Shown: positions 1-11,088 of the stretch, in pieces
Position numbering within the stretch: position 1 is the first letter of the stretch
How the letters are laid out: each line of letters starts with the position of its first letter
Source of the DNA: Lathyrus oleraceus
Lineage: Eukaryota > Streptophyta > Magnoliopsida > Fabales > Fabaceae
Direction of reading: 5' to 3'
Length of the DNA stretch: 64,000 bases
Assembly: GCF_024323335.1 (NCBI RefSeq)
Contig: NC_066583.1
Span: 364,167,877-364,231,876, forward strand
Notes under the pieces: generated by a model
The model's input: the letters and a program-made list of their open reading frames with translations, nothing else
Told to the model about the DNA's origin: nothing
The model's database searches: none
Made by a program: the position numbers and the translations under genes

Positions 1-9
1 TCAGTCAGA

Positions 10-265
10 GTAATTTTCTTTTGTTTTTCATTTTGCACAAAAACCCTATGCTCTGCCTAGGGCGTAGTGGTTCATTATAGGGCCCCATCATGTTTGAATT
101 TTCAATGATTATCATTAATAAAGTACGTTTTGCAATCAAATTTGTGCTCACTGTCTTTCTGTTTTTGCTTTCATTTTCAAAACAATAAAAATGGCAATGT
201 TTTTTGTTTTTTGTGACTTCCTTGAACTCTTTTCTAAAATAAAGCATTAAACATCATTCGTGCAG
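10..265 (+). other. Ogre pro-RT intron of E1
   Basis: A GT donor in the context CAGTCAGA/GTAA lies at 10 and an AG acceptor in the context TCGTGCAG/A at 265. Joining them leaves an open frame: the split codon GA+A is followed in frame by ATT GAT CTC and then the pol ORF. The same donor context recurs in E4 (CAGA/GTAA) and a close one in E2 and E5 (CAAC/GTAA). Ogre elements are known to carry a spliced intron here. The interior is T-rich, as plant introns are. Splicing is inferred, not shown. Confidence 0.8.
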
Positions 266-302
266 AATTGATCTCGCGAATTCCATTAAAAACAGTTCTG
301 TT

Positions 303-3300
303 ATGGCTCAGTATGATTTCGATAATCCCATTTACCAAGCCGAAGAGGAGAGTGAAGAAGATTGTGAACTCCCCAAAGAATTGGCCAGATTATTGAAACA
401 GGAGGAAAGGATCATTCAACCTCATCAGGAAGAGTTGGAAGTCATTAACCTTGGTACTGAGGACGCCAAGAAAGAGATCAGGATAGGGGCTGCTTTAGAG
501 GAAAAAGTCAAGAGAGGGTTGATTGAAATGCTGCGAGAATATGTGGAGATATTCGCATGGTCGTATCAAGATATGCCTGGTTTGGATATAGATATTGTGG
601 TGCACAGGCTACCTCTCAAAGAAGATTGTCCTTCGGTAAAGCAGAAGCTTCGCAGAACTAGTCCTGATATGGCTGTCAAGATCAAAGAGGAAGTTCAGAA
701 GCAGTTGGATGCGGGTTTTCTGGGAGTTACCAATTATCCCCCTTGGGTGGCCAACATCGTACCCGTGCCGAAGAAGGATGGTAAAGTCAGGATGTGTGTC
801 GATTACCGATATTTAAACAGAGTCAGTCCGAAAGATGACTTCCCATTACCTCACATTGATGTATTGGTTGATAACACTGCTCAGTCCTTGGTTTTCTCTT
901 TCATTGATGGATTTTCTGGCTATAATCAGATCAAGATGGCGCCAGAAGACATGGAAAAGATGACATTCATTACACCTTGGGGCACGTTCTGCTATAAGGT
1001 GATGCCATTCGGGTTAAAGAACGTCGGTGCTACCTACCAAAGAGCTATGGCGACTCTCTTTCATGACATGATGCACAAAGAGATTGAAGTGTACGTGGAT
1101 GATATGATTGCGAAGTCTCAGACAGAAGAGGGGCATTTGGTAAATTTGCAAAAGTTGTTTGAAAGGCTGAGAAAATTCAAACTGAGGCTGAATCCAAACA
1201 AGTGTATGTTTGGAGTGAGATCCGAAAAGCTGTTAGGTTTCATTGTTAGTGAGAAGGGGCCTGAACCAAGAACGGAAAAGCAGGTTCGTGGGTTTTTAGG
1301 GAGGTTAAACTACATTGCACGGTTCGTATCTCACCTAACAGCTACGTGCGAACCGATATTCAAATTGCTAAGAAAAGATCAAGCAATCAGGTGGAACAAT
1401 GATTGTCAAAAAGCTTTTGATAAGATAAAAGAATATTTGCAGAAACCTCCAATTCTCATACCTCTAGTTCCTGGGAGGCCTCTGATAATGTACCTTTCAG
1501 TAACAGAGAATTCGATGGGGTGTGTATTGGGACAGCATGACGAGTCTGGTCGAAAAGAGCATGCAATATACTACCTTAGCAAAAAGTTTACCGACTGTGA
1601 AACAAGATATTCACTGCTCGAGAAAACTTGTTGCGCTTTGGCATGGGTTGCTCGCCGACTAAGACAGTATATGCTGAACCATACTACCTTGTTGATTTCT
1701 AAGATGGACCCAGTAAAGTACATCTTTGAAAAGCCGGCTCTTACCGGACGAGTGGCTCGTTGGCAGATGATTTTAACAGAGTATGATATCCAGTACACGT
1801 CGCAAAAGGCCATCAAGGGTAGTATTCTGTCTGATTTCCTTACCGAGCAACCGATTGATGATTATCAGCCGATGATGTTTGAATTCCCCGATGAGGATAT
1901 CATGTACTTAAAAATGAAAGATTGTGAAGAGCCTCTTGTCGAGGAAGGATCGGATCCTGATGACAAGTGGACACTGATGTTTGATGGGGCGGTAAATGTG
2001 AATGGAAATGGTGTTGGGGCAGTACTCATCAATCCTAAAGGTGCACACTTACCTTTTTCTGCCAGGTTGACTTTTGAAGTAACCAACAATAAAGCTGAGT
2101 ATGAGGCTTGTATCATGGGGATTGAAGAAGCCATCGATCTAAGGATCAAAACTCTGGACATCTATGGAGATTCCGCTCTAGTAATTAACCAAGTCAATGG
2201 AGACTGGAATACTCATCAGCCGCATTTGATTCCTTATAGGGATTATACTAGAAGGATCCTGACTTTCTTCAAGACAGTGAAGTTGTATCATGTACCCCGA
2301 GATGAAAATCAGATGGCTGACGCTTTAGCCACATTGTCTTCCATGATTAAAGTCCATTGGCATAATCACGTTCCACACATTGCTGTGAATCGACTCGAGA
2401 GGCCTGCGTATGTGTTTGCAGCCGAGTCTGTGGTTGATGAGAAGCCATGGTTCTTTGATATTAAGAATTTCCTCAAAAGCAAGGAGTACCCTGAAGGCGC
2501 GTCAAAGAATGACAAGAAGACATTGAGAAGGCTAGCTGGAAACTTTTATTTGAACCAGGATGACGTATTGTACAAGAGGAACTTTGACATGGTTCTGCTC
2601 AAATGCGTGGATAGACACGAAGCAAACATGTTAATGCAAGAAGTACATGAGGGGTCTTTCGGTACCCATGCTGGTGGTCATGCAATGGCCAAGAAGTTGT
2701 TAAGAGCCGGGTATTACTGGATAACCATGGAATCCGATTATTTAAAATACGCTCGGAAGTGCCATAAATGTCAGATCTATGCAGATAAAGTGCATGTACC
2801 ACCAAACCCTCTGAATGTTATGAACTCTCCTTGGCCGTTCGCGATGTGGGGCATCGATATGATTGGGAAGATCGAACCTACTGCTTCTAATGGACATCGC
2901 TTCATCCTGGTTGCGATTGATTACTTTACCAAGTGGGTGGAAGCAGCTTCCTATGCTAATGTTACCAAGCAAGTGGTTGCCCGATTCATTAAGAAAGAGA
3001 TTATCTGTCGTTATGGGGTTCCTGAGAGAATCATCACTGATAATGGTTCGAATCTCAATAACAAGATGATGAAAAAGCTTTGTAAAGACTTTAAGATCGA
3101 ACACCACAATTCTTCTCCTTACAGACCAAAGATGAATGGTGCTGTAGAGGCGGCAAACAAGAACATTAAGAAGATTGTGCAGAAGATGGTCGTTACATAC
3201 AAGGATTGGCATGAGATGTTGCCTTTCGCTTTGCATGGGTACCGTACCTCAGTACGTACGTCGACCGGGGCAACCCCTTACTCCCTTGTGTATGGTATGG

Positions 3301-3455
3301 AAGCAGTCCTACCTGTTGAAGTGGAGATTCCTTCTCTAAGAGTCCTGTTGGATGTCAAATTAGACGAAGCTGAATGGATTCGGACAAGGTTCAATGAGTT
3401 GAGCCTTATTGAGGAAAAGCGATTGCCAGCCGTGTGCCATGGGCAACTGTATTAG
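303..3455 (+). CDS. pol: E1 Pol: reverse transcriptase, RNase H, archaeal-type RNase H, integrase
   Basis: Enzymes that copy the element RNA into DNA and insert it. About 1050 residues in one open frame, which also stays open upstream to the intron acceptor. RT: VDYR near residue 165 and the catalytic YVDD near 262. The gypsy-type RNase H follows around 390-510. A second RNase H begins near 555 with MFDGAVN and carries the later acidic residues (KAEYEAC, GDSALV, DENQMADA), typical of the Tat lineage. Integrase: HHCC zinc finger near 780-825, then catalytic D (WGIDM, near 850), D (ITDNGS, near 911) and E (GAVEAAN, near 948). Two lesions: an in-frame loss of about 14 codons near 1256-1266, just after the YVDD palm, compared with E2 and E5; and a TAG at 3453 where relatives have Gln, which cuts off the integrase tail. 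Probably inactive. Confidence 0.93.
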   Translation: MAQYDFDNPIYQAEEESEEDCELPKELARLLKQEERIIQPHQEELEVINLGTEDAKKEIRIGAALEEKVKRGLIEMLREYVEIFAWSYQDMPGLDIDIVVHRLPLKEDCPSVKQKLRRTSPDMAVKIKEEVQKQLDAGFLGVTNYPPWVANIVPVPKKDGKVRMCVDYRYLNRVSPKDDFPLPHIDVLVDNTAQSLVFSFIDGFSGYNQIKMAPEDMEKMTFITPWGTFCYKVMPFGLKNVGATYQRAMATLFHDMMHKEIEVYVDDMIAKSQTEEGHLVNLQKLFERLRKFKLRLNPNKCMFGVRSEKLLGFIVSEKGPEPRTEKQVRGFLGRLNYIARFVSHLTATCEPIFKLLRKDQAIRWNNDCQKAFDKIKEYLQKPPILIPLVPGRPLIMYLSVTENSMGCVLGQHDESGRKEHAIYYLSKKFTDCETRYSLLEKTCCALAWVARRLRQYMLNHTTLLISKMDPVKYIFEKPALTGRVARWQMILTEYDIQYTSQKAIKGSILSDFLTEQPIDDYQPMMFEFPDEDIMYLKMKDCEEPLVEEGSDPDDKWTLMFDGAVNVNGNGVGAVLINPKGAHLPFSARLTFEVTNNKAEYEACIMGIEEAIDLRIKTLDIYGDSALVINQVNGDWNTHQPHLIPYRDYTRRILTFFKTVKLYHVPRDENQMADALATLSSMIKVHWHNHVPHIAVNRLERPAYVFAAESVVDEKPWFFDIKNFLKSKEYPEGASKNDKKTLRRLAGNFYLNQDDVLYKRNFDMVLLKCVDRHEANMLMQEVHEGSFGTHAGGHAMAKKLLRAGYYWITMESDYLKYARKCHKCQIYADKVHVPPNPLNVMNSPWPFAMWGIDMIGKIEPTASNGHRFILVAIDYFTKWVEAASYANVTKQVVARFIKKEIICRYGVPERIITDNGSNLNNKMMKKLCKDFKIEHHNSSPYRPKMNGAVEAANKNIKKIVQKMVVTYKDWHEMLPFALHGYRTSVRTSTGATPYSLVYGMEAVLPVEVEIPSLRVLLDVKLDEAEWIRTRFNELSLIEEKRLPAVCHGQLY

Positions 3456-3698
3456 AGAAGGATGAAGAAGGCCTTTGATCAGAAAGTGCGTCCTCGAAGC
3501 TATCAGACAGGTGAATTGGTTTTGAAGAGGATCCTTCCTCCCGGTACAGATAACAGGGGCAAGTGGACTCCGAATTATGAAGGTCCATATGTTGTTAAGA
3601 AGGTCTTTTCTGGTGGAGCCTTGATGCTTTCAACTATGGATGGTGAAGATTTTCCGTCCCCTGTGAATTCAGATGTAGTCAAAAAATACTTCGCATAA
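3456..3698 (+). CDS. pol: E1 integrase C-terminal tail, downstream of in-frame TAG
   Basis: The frame of E1 pol continues unchanged after the TAG at 3453-3455 and ends at a TAA at 3696-3698. The peptide matches the tail of E3 and E5 pol: MKKAFD near the start, LVLK, then WTPNYEGPYVV, GEDF and a KKYFA end. This is the DNA-binding C-terminal part of Ty3/gypsy integrase. It has no start context of its own; the ATG at 3462 is an internal Met. It would be made only by readthrough or by an intact relative. Confidence 0.85.
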   Translation, partial: RRMKKAFDQKVRPRSYQTGELVLKRILPPGTDNRGKWTPNYEGPYVVKKVFSGGALMLSTMDGEDFPSPVNSDVVKKYFA

Positions 3699-3822
3699 AT
3701 TGACCCGCTGGACAAAAAAAAGGGAGTCCAGGCAAAAAAGGGCATCCCGGCGAACCAAGAGAAAAAGAAAAAGGTTCGGGCAAAAATTAGGGATAAAGAA
3801 TAAAAATAATATGTACACCCGG

Positions 3823-3898
3823 TAAGTCGAAAACCTGCAAAGGCGACTTAGGCAAAAATGGGTATCCCGGTGGATTGAAAACCTGAAAAGGCGATCCA
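3823..3898 (+). other. Two GNRA-capped hairpin cassettes after E1 pol
   Basis: First hairpin: TAAGTCG (3823-3829) pairs with CGACTTA (3844-3850); inside it CCT (3834-3836) pairs with AGG (3841-3843) around a GCAA loop, leaving an AAAA bulge on the 5' side. Second: TGGATTG (3871-3877) pairs with CGATCCA (3892-3898) with one G-U pair; inside it CCT (3882-3884) and AGG (3889-3891) close a GAAA loop, again with an AAAA bulge. Homologous cassettes with different but still pairing stems follow pol in E3, E4 and E5. Upstream, CGAACC and GGTTCG (about 3752-3779) pair across an A-rich loop. Function unknown. Confidence 0.6.
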
Positions 3899-5248
3899 GG
3901 CAAAAGAGGGATTAAAGCGAAGACTACAGTCTGAGTTATTTGTACTTCATCGCGTTTCAGTGTCTACCATCTTGAAGGATATGATCGGTCCGATCATTCT
4001 TCTTAGAAGGCGAAGAATTTGGGGGAAATTGAGGATATACGAGTCATAACAGAATTGGAAAATAGTGGATGTCGTGTTCACATTGCCAATAGGATAGTTT
4101 ATTTTCTCTTTTGGCGCAATTACCTCTTCCTAGGAATTGCTTCCTGATGTATTTGCCTTTATAGGTCATTTTCAATCAATAAAAGTCGTTATTCAGTCAA
4201 ATTGCTCTCGTGTTTTTTATTTTTACTGTTTTGTTTGCAAAAACGTCCAAATTTTTGATAAACATTGCATCTAAAAACATGAAGGTTAGACAATAACGTG
4301 CAGAAAGATAAAACATTTGAAAATCATTTTGAATGTTGAGCACACTTGATCGTATTTTGTCCATACGACCCCCTGGGGCATGTATGTCTTGCTGTTTTGT
4401 AGGTTACTATCTTTGATTGCTGGCTAGAGCAGATAAGCCAAAGTTTGTTTGAAGGAAGAACCAGTTGTTTCAACACTGTCCAGTAGTGTAAGAAGTTGGG
4501 TCGTCTAAGTCGAGTTCAGAACTTGCCTCCCCAGTAGTTTCTAGATCTGTGTTTCCTCAGCAGCCAGGTCCGAAGTTTGCTGTTTCCCCTAGCAGGGTTG
4601 AGAGTGTTATTTCCCCAGCCAGTCTGAAGGTTGCTGTTTCCCTAACAGAGGCGTTGGTAGTTTTTCCCCAGTGAAATCCCCAAGCAGATCGGGTTCAGTG
4701 GAGGTCGTCCCCGGTGAGGGTCCTTTCCCCAGCAGCAGTGCTATTCCCTAGCATGATCGAGAGGTTGGGGTTTTCCCAACAAGCGACTCCCCAGTCGAGT
4801 TAGTTTCTCTTCCGTTCCGAGAATGTCAGATCAGTAAGTATCCTCAGCAGAATTGTTGTATCTCCCCACAAAGTTGGAAGATCGAATTAGAGTCGTGTGC
4901 TCAGCAAAGTGATCATTTGCTTTCCCAGCAGGAGTTTTCCTCCCTTTGCATCTTGCATATAGTAATCATCACTTGCATTCGCATTCTCAAATCGCGTAGC
5001 ATTTCCATTAAGTGTGGAGCATTACGCCATAAACCCAAACATATGCATACATGTGTTAAGCCAGATTGGATCATATCCCCAGCAGAGGCAGATCATTTTT
5101 CAACACCTGCATGCCCCATTTGCAGCAGTTGCTCTTGGTAGCATTCAGAATTGATAGTCCCCAGAGAGATTTATTTCCTCACCCGTCCGTGAAAGGAAAG
5201 CTTGATTATCTCCCAAGTTCAGTCCCCGACAAGTGTTTGTCTTGTTTT
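3899..5248 (+). other. E1 3' UTR, CCCCAGCAG-motif region
   Basis: No coding frame with homology. From about 4500 a short motif of the form TCCCCAGCAG recurs irregularly, often every 30-60 bases (for example near 4541, 4598, 4680, 4724, 4922, 5076). It is the reverse complement of the 3' half of the primer-binding site used by this lineage; at 5076-5087 twelve bases match it exactly. A small perfect hairpin, CGACT/AGTCG around CCCC, lies near 4784-4797. The part 3899-4500 holds nothing I can name. Confidence 0.55.
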
Positions 5249-6560
5249 GACATGTGTAAATGTCATATTTGCGATACCAGTAAGTATCGTGTTGATCCAT
5301 GTAATGTCTGTTTTCATTCATGTCGCTAAACATCATCTTTCGATGTCGGTAAACGTCGAGTCCCAATCGTTGGCCATCGGTAAATGGCATGTCTCTCACG
5401 ATCTCTACAAAAACATTTGTTCTGTTAGCACCCGTGTGTGTCCTTTCTTTTTGATGTCGGTAAACATCATCTTTCGATGTCGGTAAACATCAGTCGCATG
5501 TTAACCATCGGTAAATGGTTTTGTCGTTTGGGATTCCCCACTAGATTCACTATCCGTAAATATCGAGTATTTCATATCAACCATCGGTAAGTGGTTTCGT
5601 ATCATGAGTGTGTTCTTTCTCTGGTGTCGGTAAACATCATTGTTCGATGTCGGTAAACATCGAGTTTCTTCCCAGTCATCGGTAAATGTCTGGTCGTGAA
5701 GCGTTTTCTTTGATATCGGTAAATATCAATTCCTCAATACAGTCATCGGTAAATGATTGGTCTTGTTTCAATTGTAAACATGTTGTTTCTCCCCAGTGGA
5801 AGCCGCCATCGGTAAATGGACTCGCTTTCCTTCTGTTGAAGCCGCCATCGGTAAATGGCCCCGCTTTCCTTGATATCGGTAAATATCAAATCCTGTTTTG
5901 AAGCCGCCATCGGTAAACGGCCTCGCTTTCCTTCTGTTGAGGCCGCCATTGGTAAATGGCCCCGCTTTCCTTGATATCGGTAAATATCAATTTTATTCCC
6001 CAGCCGCCATCGGTAAATGGCCTCGCTGTCCTTTGATACCTGTTTTGAAGCCGCCATCGATAAATGGCCTCGCTTTCCTTGATATTGGTAAATATCAATT
6101 TTATTCCCCAGCCGCCATCGGTAAATGGCCTCGCTGTCCTTTGATACCTGTTTTGAAGTCGCCATCGGTAAATGGCCTCGCTTTCCTTGATATTGGTAAA
6201 TATCAATTTTATTCCCCAGCCGCCATCGGTAAGTGGCCTCGCTGTCCTTTGATACCTGTTTTGAAGCCGCCATCGGTAAATGGTCTCGCTTTCCTTGATA
6301 TCGGTAAATATCAATTTTATTCCCCAGCCGCCATCGGTAAATGGCCTCGCTTTCCTTTGATATCTGTTTTGAAGCCGCCATCGGTAAATGACCTCGCTTT
6401 CCTTTGATATCTGTTTTGAAGCCGCCATTGGTAAATGGCCTCGCTTTCTTTGATATCGGTGAATATCAAGTCTTGCTTTGAAGCCGCCATCGGTAAATGG
6501 CCTCGCTTTCCTTTGATATCAGTTTTGAAGCCTCCATCGGTGAATGGCCTCGCTTTCTTA
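5249..6560 (+). repeat. E1 3' UTR hairpin array with constant CGGTAA loop
   Basis: More than 30 copies of a short module: a loop CGGTAA (variants CAGTAA, GTGTAA, TGGTAA) flanked by inverted arms. The arms differ between copies but pair within each: CGATAC/GTATCG (5272-5289), GCCAT/ATGGC (5373-5388), GATGT/ACATC (5475-5490), AACCAT/ATGGTT (5503-5520), GATAT/ATATC (many). From about 5991 to 6420 the modules form a higher-order tandem repeat of 108 bp (TTTTATT at 5991, 6099, 6207, 6315). Because 108 is a multiple of 3 and the unit lacks stops, long repetitive open frames appear on both strands; I do not regard them as genes. Tandem repeats in the Ogre 3' UTR are known. Confidence 0.8.
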
Positions 6561-6670
6561 GCTTTATCCCCTGCAGAGTGCAAATTCTCCGGTTCTTTTG
6601 GTATTCAATCCCTGTTTACCTTGAAAGTATGATAGCCGTTGCTTTCATCCAGTCAGGTTCACAGTTGATT

Positions 6671-6683
6671 GAATAGGGGCAGC
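6671..6683 (+). promoter_or_regulatory. E1 polypurine tract
   Basis: GAATAGGGGCAGC directly before the LTR start TGTAGCACC. This is where plus-strand DNA synthesis is primed in LTR retrotransposons. The same tract adjoins the E4 3' LTR in reverse orientation. Confidence 0.8.
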
Positions 6684-7666
6684 TGTAGCACCTCAAATTT
6701 GCCCTCCCTATTCATGCATTCATTTCATTTTTTAGGTCATTGATCATTCCATATTGCATTGCATCTTGGTAGTCAGAATTGGCATCAAGAGGATCCTCAG
6801 TGCAAAAGAGTAAGTCTTTCCTTGAGATGAAGGCCACATGATCATTATATTGAGATTATATGAGCTAGGGTTCATTTGAGGCAGTTTTACCAAGTGGTAG
6901 AGACCCAAATTCATCAGTACATTTCCAGGTCATCTGAGGCCCATACAGTCAACTGTGCAGTCAACTGAGGGCTTTGAGTCGGGGAAGTGAGTGGAAGCAT
7001 CTCATTCATGTTCATACAAGGCCTATTCATCATGTCAAACATCTATCTTGAAGATTTTGAAGTCAAATCAAAAGTTTCCAAAAATGGAAAGTGACCTGTA
7101 ATTTCAAGTTTCCAAAAATGGCAAGTTTTTAGACTACATTCAACTTAACTTTCCAACATCAAAGAAGCTTCAAATGAATTTTCGGTCAACATGAAAATTC
7201 AAGATCTTTCTCTCCTCTTTTCAAAAAGTCCAAGATCATGAGCATCTGATGAATGGTTGAGAAGTTATGAGCAAAGGATCACAATATGTACATGAAAGTT
7301 CAACATGGCATAACTTTGGCTACAAAACTCCAAATTGAGTCACCCTTTTTGCAAAATGCTTGTCATGACCAATATTTTTCAAATCCACCATTGCCTTGCA
7401 TGAAAGAAGCTTACATGATCAAGTGTCCATGCGTGTACATTTTGGAGGGAAAATGCATAATTCAAATTTGGTTGATCACATGAGTCTAATTCCAATTCCA
7501 TGTTGTTCATTGGACGATTTTGAGTGAAAATGAACCTTGCATGGCACTGTTCACGTGCACATTTCCCATGCCACCTCACATTTGCATTTTTGGTCATACA
7601 CCTCATTTCTCATTAATTTTTTATTAGCCATTGCTTAATTATGATTACAACATCATTAACATGTGA

Positions 7667-7674
7667 TATAAAAG
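7667..7674 (+). promoter_or_regulatory. Candidate TATA box of E1 LTR
   Basis: TATAAAAG, about 980 bp into the LTR, followed by a pyrimidine-rich stretch (CTCTCAATTTTCTCTCTC near 7733) typical of plant transcribed leaders. The transcription start would be roughly 25-35 bases downstream. Inferred from sequence only. Confidence 0.5.
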
Positions 7675-10510
7675 CCTAATTGTAACAGAATTTGGGAGGA
7701 GAACCATTCTAGATCTGAAAATCTCATTTCCCTCTCAATTTTCTCTCTCTTGATTTTTCAAAATTCTTCACATAAACCTTGATTTTCCTTGCATAATCAT
7801 GATCATGGAAGGATTCTGAGCAGGATTCAACGTGTGGATTGAAGAGTTGATCAAGATCTTGAGCATAGCAAGCACATGAACATGAGCATGGAAGCTTCAA
7901 ATTGAACTGAATTCAAGGTGTTTCAAGTGACAATTCTTGTATAAAGCTTCATTGGAGAGCAAAGGGAGTGGATCTGGAAAGTTTGAAGCCTTGAGGACAC
8001 GGTTTCATCTCACTGCTCTTCAAACAGGTTGAAATTCGAACCTCTTTTTTCTCCAATTCATGCATAGGATCTCGTAGATCTTTCATTGCTGGTGATTCTG
8101 ATATAAATATCTTTGAATTTGGATGAGTATTGAGGGAGATATGTGGATTTCAAGTTTGGATGTTGAAACTTCTTTTGTTCGATCTGTAAAATCCATGGAG
8201 TTTTAGGTGAAATAATCATGATATTCTTACTCCTGGTAGCAAGACGGTTCCAACGGTATCAATTTTGTTGAATTCTGGAATTTTTCATGATGAGTGTCGC
8301 CGGAGAACCGCCGGAGAAGACGACCGGAATCACTATTTCGGTCGCCTGGTTCGTCTCTAGGGTTTCACTGTTGAAGAACTTGCATACGTCCAAACCTCGG
8401 TTCAATTCCCACGCGTTGCATTTATTTTTTTGATTTTCCTTTGAGCGCGCTTGTTAACCATACATGCCCCAGTTCGAATCCTCGCTGCGTTTGTTTTTTT
8501 TAAAAATTCCACTTGAGCGCACCTTTTACATCCAACTCCTGTGTTCGAACCTTCACTCTTGGATTTCTTATGATTTCCAACTGTTTTACTTGAAGCGCGC
8601 TTGAACCATGAGAACCTGGGTTCAACACTTGCCTGGTGCATTTTCCATTTTGCATTTTCCAATTCCAAATCTCATTTTATTTTCCACTTTATTTCATGAT
8701 AATTCTTTTTATCTCATCAAATTCTAAAATTCACAAAAAATAGAAGAATAATCCAATTTAATCCAAATTTTTTTCCACATGTTTGTTTCAAAGTCTATTA
8801 TTTGTTGATGTTGATTTCCTAATTTGTATGCTTCTGGATTTTTGATTGTGATTTGTTGATTGCACATGATGCCATGAAAATATGTTGTGATCAATTGCTT
8901 GTAAAATGATCATGTTTAATCCAATTGCCTTGAAATTTTGCATGCTTAATCCTAACATGTGACTTGATTTTTGAGAATTGGTTTGGCATTTTTATCACAT
9001 TCCACCACTATTTTGGACACATGAATACATGGTGTGACAATTTGTGTCACATATTTGATGTTGCTTTTGTGAATTTTCATTTACATATCATATGAGCTCT
9101 TCTGGACTTAATTTTTGGTATGATGCTTGCTCATAACATGTTGTGTGCACATAAAAATTTTCATGATCATTGGATTCATTTCTGTTTTAACGTGGATTTT
9201 CTATCTTTGATGTCCAATTGTGATCACCTTGTGTGCCTTTGCCTTACCTTGATCATTTGATGGCTTTGCCTATTGAATTGGATTTGGTCCTTTTTAGGAC
9301 ATGTTCTTGTTTGGTTGAACATGCTTCATGTGAAATGTTGACTTCTGTTTTGGTCATTTGACTTGCCTTTGACCCTAGTCTTTGTACTAGTGGTTTGTAC
9401 TCATCAATTGTGTTTGTGTTTCAGGTATTTAGCACTAATGATCGGTGTGGCCTCATTACTTGAGATGCCATTTGCTTTAATCACTAACTCTTGTTGTGTT
9501 GTAGGTCCATTGATGTGATGAACTCACTTGAGTGCTTGCATTTGTGACTTGCATTGTGTACATATTGGAAATGTCCCATTGTTGTTGACTGTTGATTTGT
9601 CTGAATACAATATTGTTTGTTTGGCTTTTGTACAGGTACATTAGTCGCTTTTAGCTCTTGCTTGAGCTTTGCTTTGGTTGTGATTGATATACCACCTAGG
9701 TAACCACTCTTATACTCCATGTAGTCTGGAAGTCCTGTCGCCTTTTTGGCAGGCATTTGGCTGAAGTCCTCCTTAAGAGGCCATGTTTGTGCTTGTTTAT
9801 ATATGTGCTAAAGACCTCCTTGTTGAGGCATGTTACTTGTTAAGTCCTCCTAAGTGAAGAGGCAATTGACAGATAGAAGGGATTTGCAATCAATCCCCTG
9901 TTAATCAGTGAGTCTTTCATTATGCTCGCACTACGTGTTGATGCTCTTGAACATAACCCAAGATCTTTGTATAGAGTCAGTCAAGTGGAATAGGGTCCCT
10001 CATTCTGGATCCCCACGCATTCTTTGATTTGAGCTCACCCAGGCCAGGGTTAAGAGCATGAGGTCCAATCCTCATCTCCTTTCATCAGCTTCACCCTAAC
10101 TCTCAATGTTAGTGGTTAAGAGCTTCAGCACACCCCTACAGTTTTGGCTTGTTTGTCGAGGTTGATATGACCCCTCTTGACTAAAGCCTTACCCCGTATG
10201 TTTGAGCCCCCTTGTTGGTGTGTTTACTTCATGTATATGTTTTTGTGTGGTGTGATTGTATCCTAATAGGACTTCTAGACTTCGCACAGTCTCTCGTTTG
10301 CATGTCAATTAAGGTAGCACGGTTCCTTCGTCTAGGACTTCCTTTCTTGCGTGAGCATTCCTAAAACACAAACAAACTTTATCTTCTCTTAAGGATACGT
10401 TGACTCCTTCTACTACAGGCAAGTAAGTCTCCCAAGGTCGAGCATCCGGTAGATTGCGTAGTAACGTTGTTCATCTAAAAAACACAAAACAAACAGAAAT
10501 AGTTTAGCTG

Positions 10511-11088
10511 AACTACGACAACTCTGATTCTCATGTTCAGATGAGATACGTAGGCACGAGATGCGATGTCTTGTCGAGTTTGACTGACGACTAACATTAA
10601 TCCTTGCTGGTTTTCGCCCGCGTTGGGATTCTTTTCTCTCGCCCTCGTTGCGATCGAGACCTTCCTTTTCTCTTGCCCTAGTTGCAATCGAGACCCTTCT
10701 TCTTTTCGTGTGTGTTTGTTAGGAGTTGGATGTAAGTCCATTTATTGTCATTTTGTTTCCTTGTTTGCGTGTTTGGAGTCGGACATAAGTCCATTTATTG
10801 GCAGTCTGTTTCCTGTTTGTATTTGTTGTTCGGAGTCGGATGTAAGTCCATTTGTTGGCATTCTTTTTCCTGTTGTGTGTTTCTTTTGACGTCTCAGCGT
10901 CTCTTTTCAGTGTTTTTGCTTCGGCATGTGTTAGCCGAGCTACGAGTGCTCTAATTCTTTCTCTGGTTAGAGAAGATATGTATGCATAAGATGCGAGGTA
11001 CTAGCGAGCATGTTTCCCATTTCCCCGAACTACGCCGACTCTGATGTTTGTTTATCACAAACTACGTAGGCCTAGGATGCGACATCCT
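10511..11088 (+). repeat. Three structured modules near the end of E1 LTR
   Basis: Each has AACTACG or GCTACGAG, then CTCTGAT or CTCTAAT, a variable hairpin, then TACGTAGGC or a variant, then a second small palindrome such as AGGATG-CGA-CATCCT (11074-11088). Variable hairpins: TCTCAT/ATGAGA around GTTCAG (10529-10546); TTCTCT/AGAGAA around GGTT (10959-10974); GTTTGT/ACAAAC around TTATC (11046-11062). Equivalent modules are in the E4 LTRs and, once each, in the E2/E3/E5 LTR family. Confidence 0.6.

Noticed and set aside
2599..3236. Long minus-strand frames opposite E1 integrase
   Set aside because: Shadows of the pol frame; no homology of their own.
5743..6428. Repetitive open frames on both strands in E1 3' UTR (169-212 codons)
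   Set aside because: By-product of a 108-bp tandem repeat (multiple of 3) without stops; frames open on both strands at once.
5249..6560. CRISPR-like array
   Set aside because: Plant retroelement context, repeat length and spacer similarity do not fit; spacers are themselves repeats.
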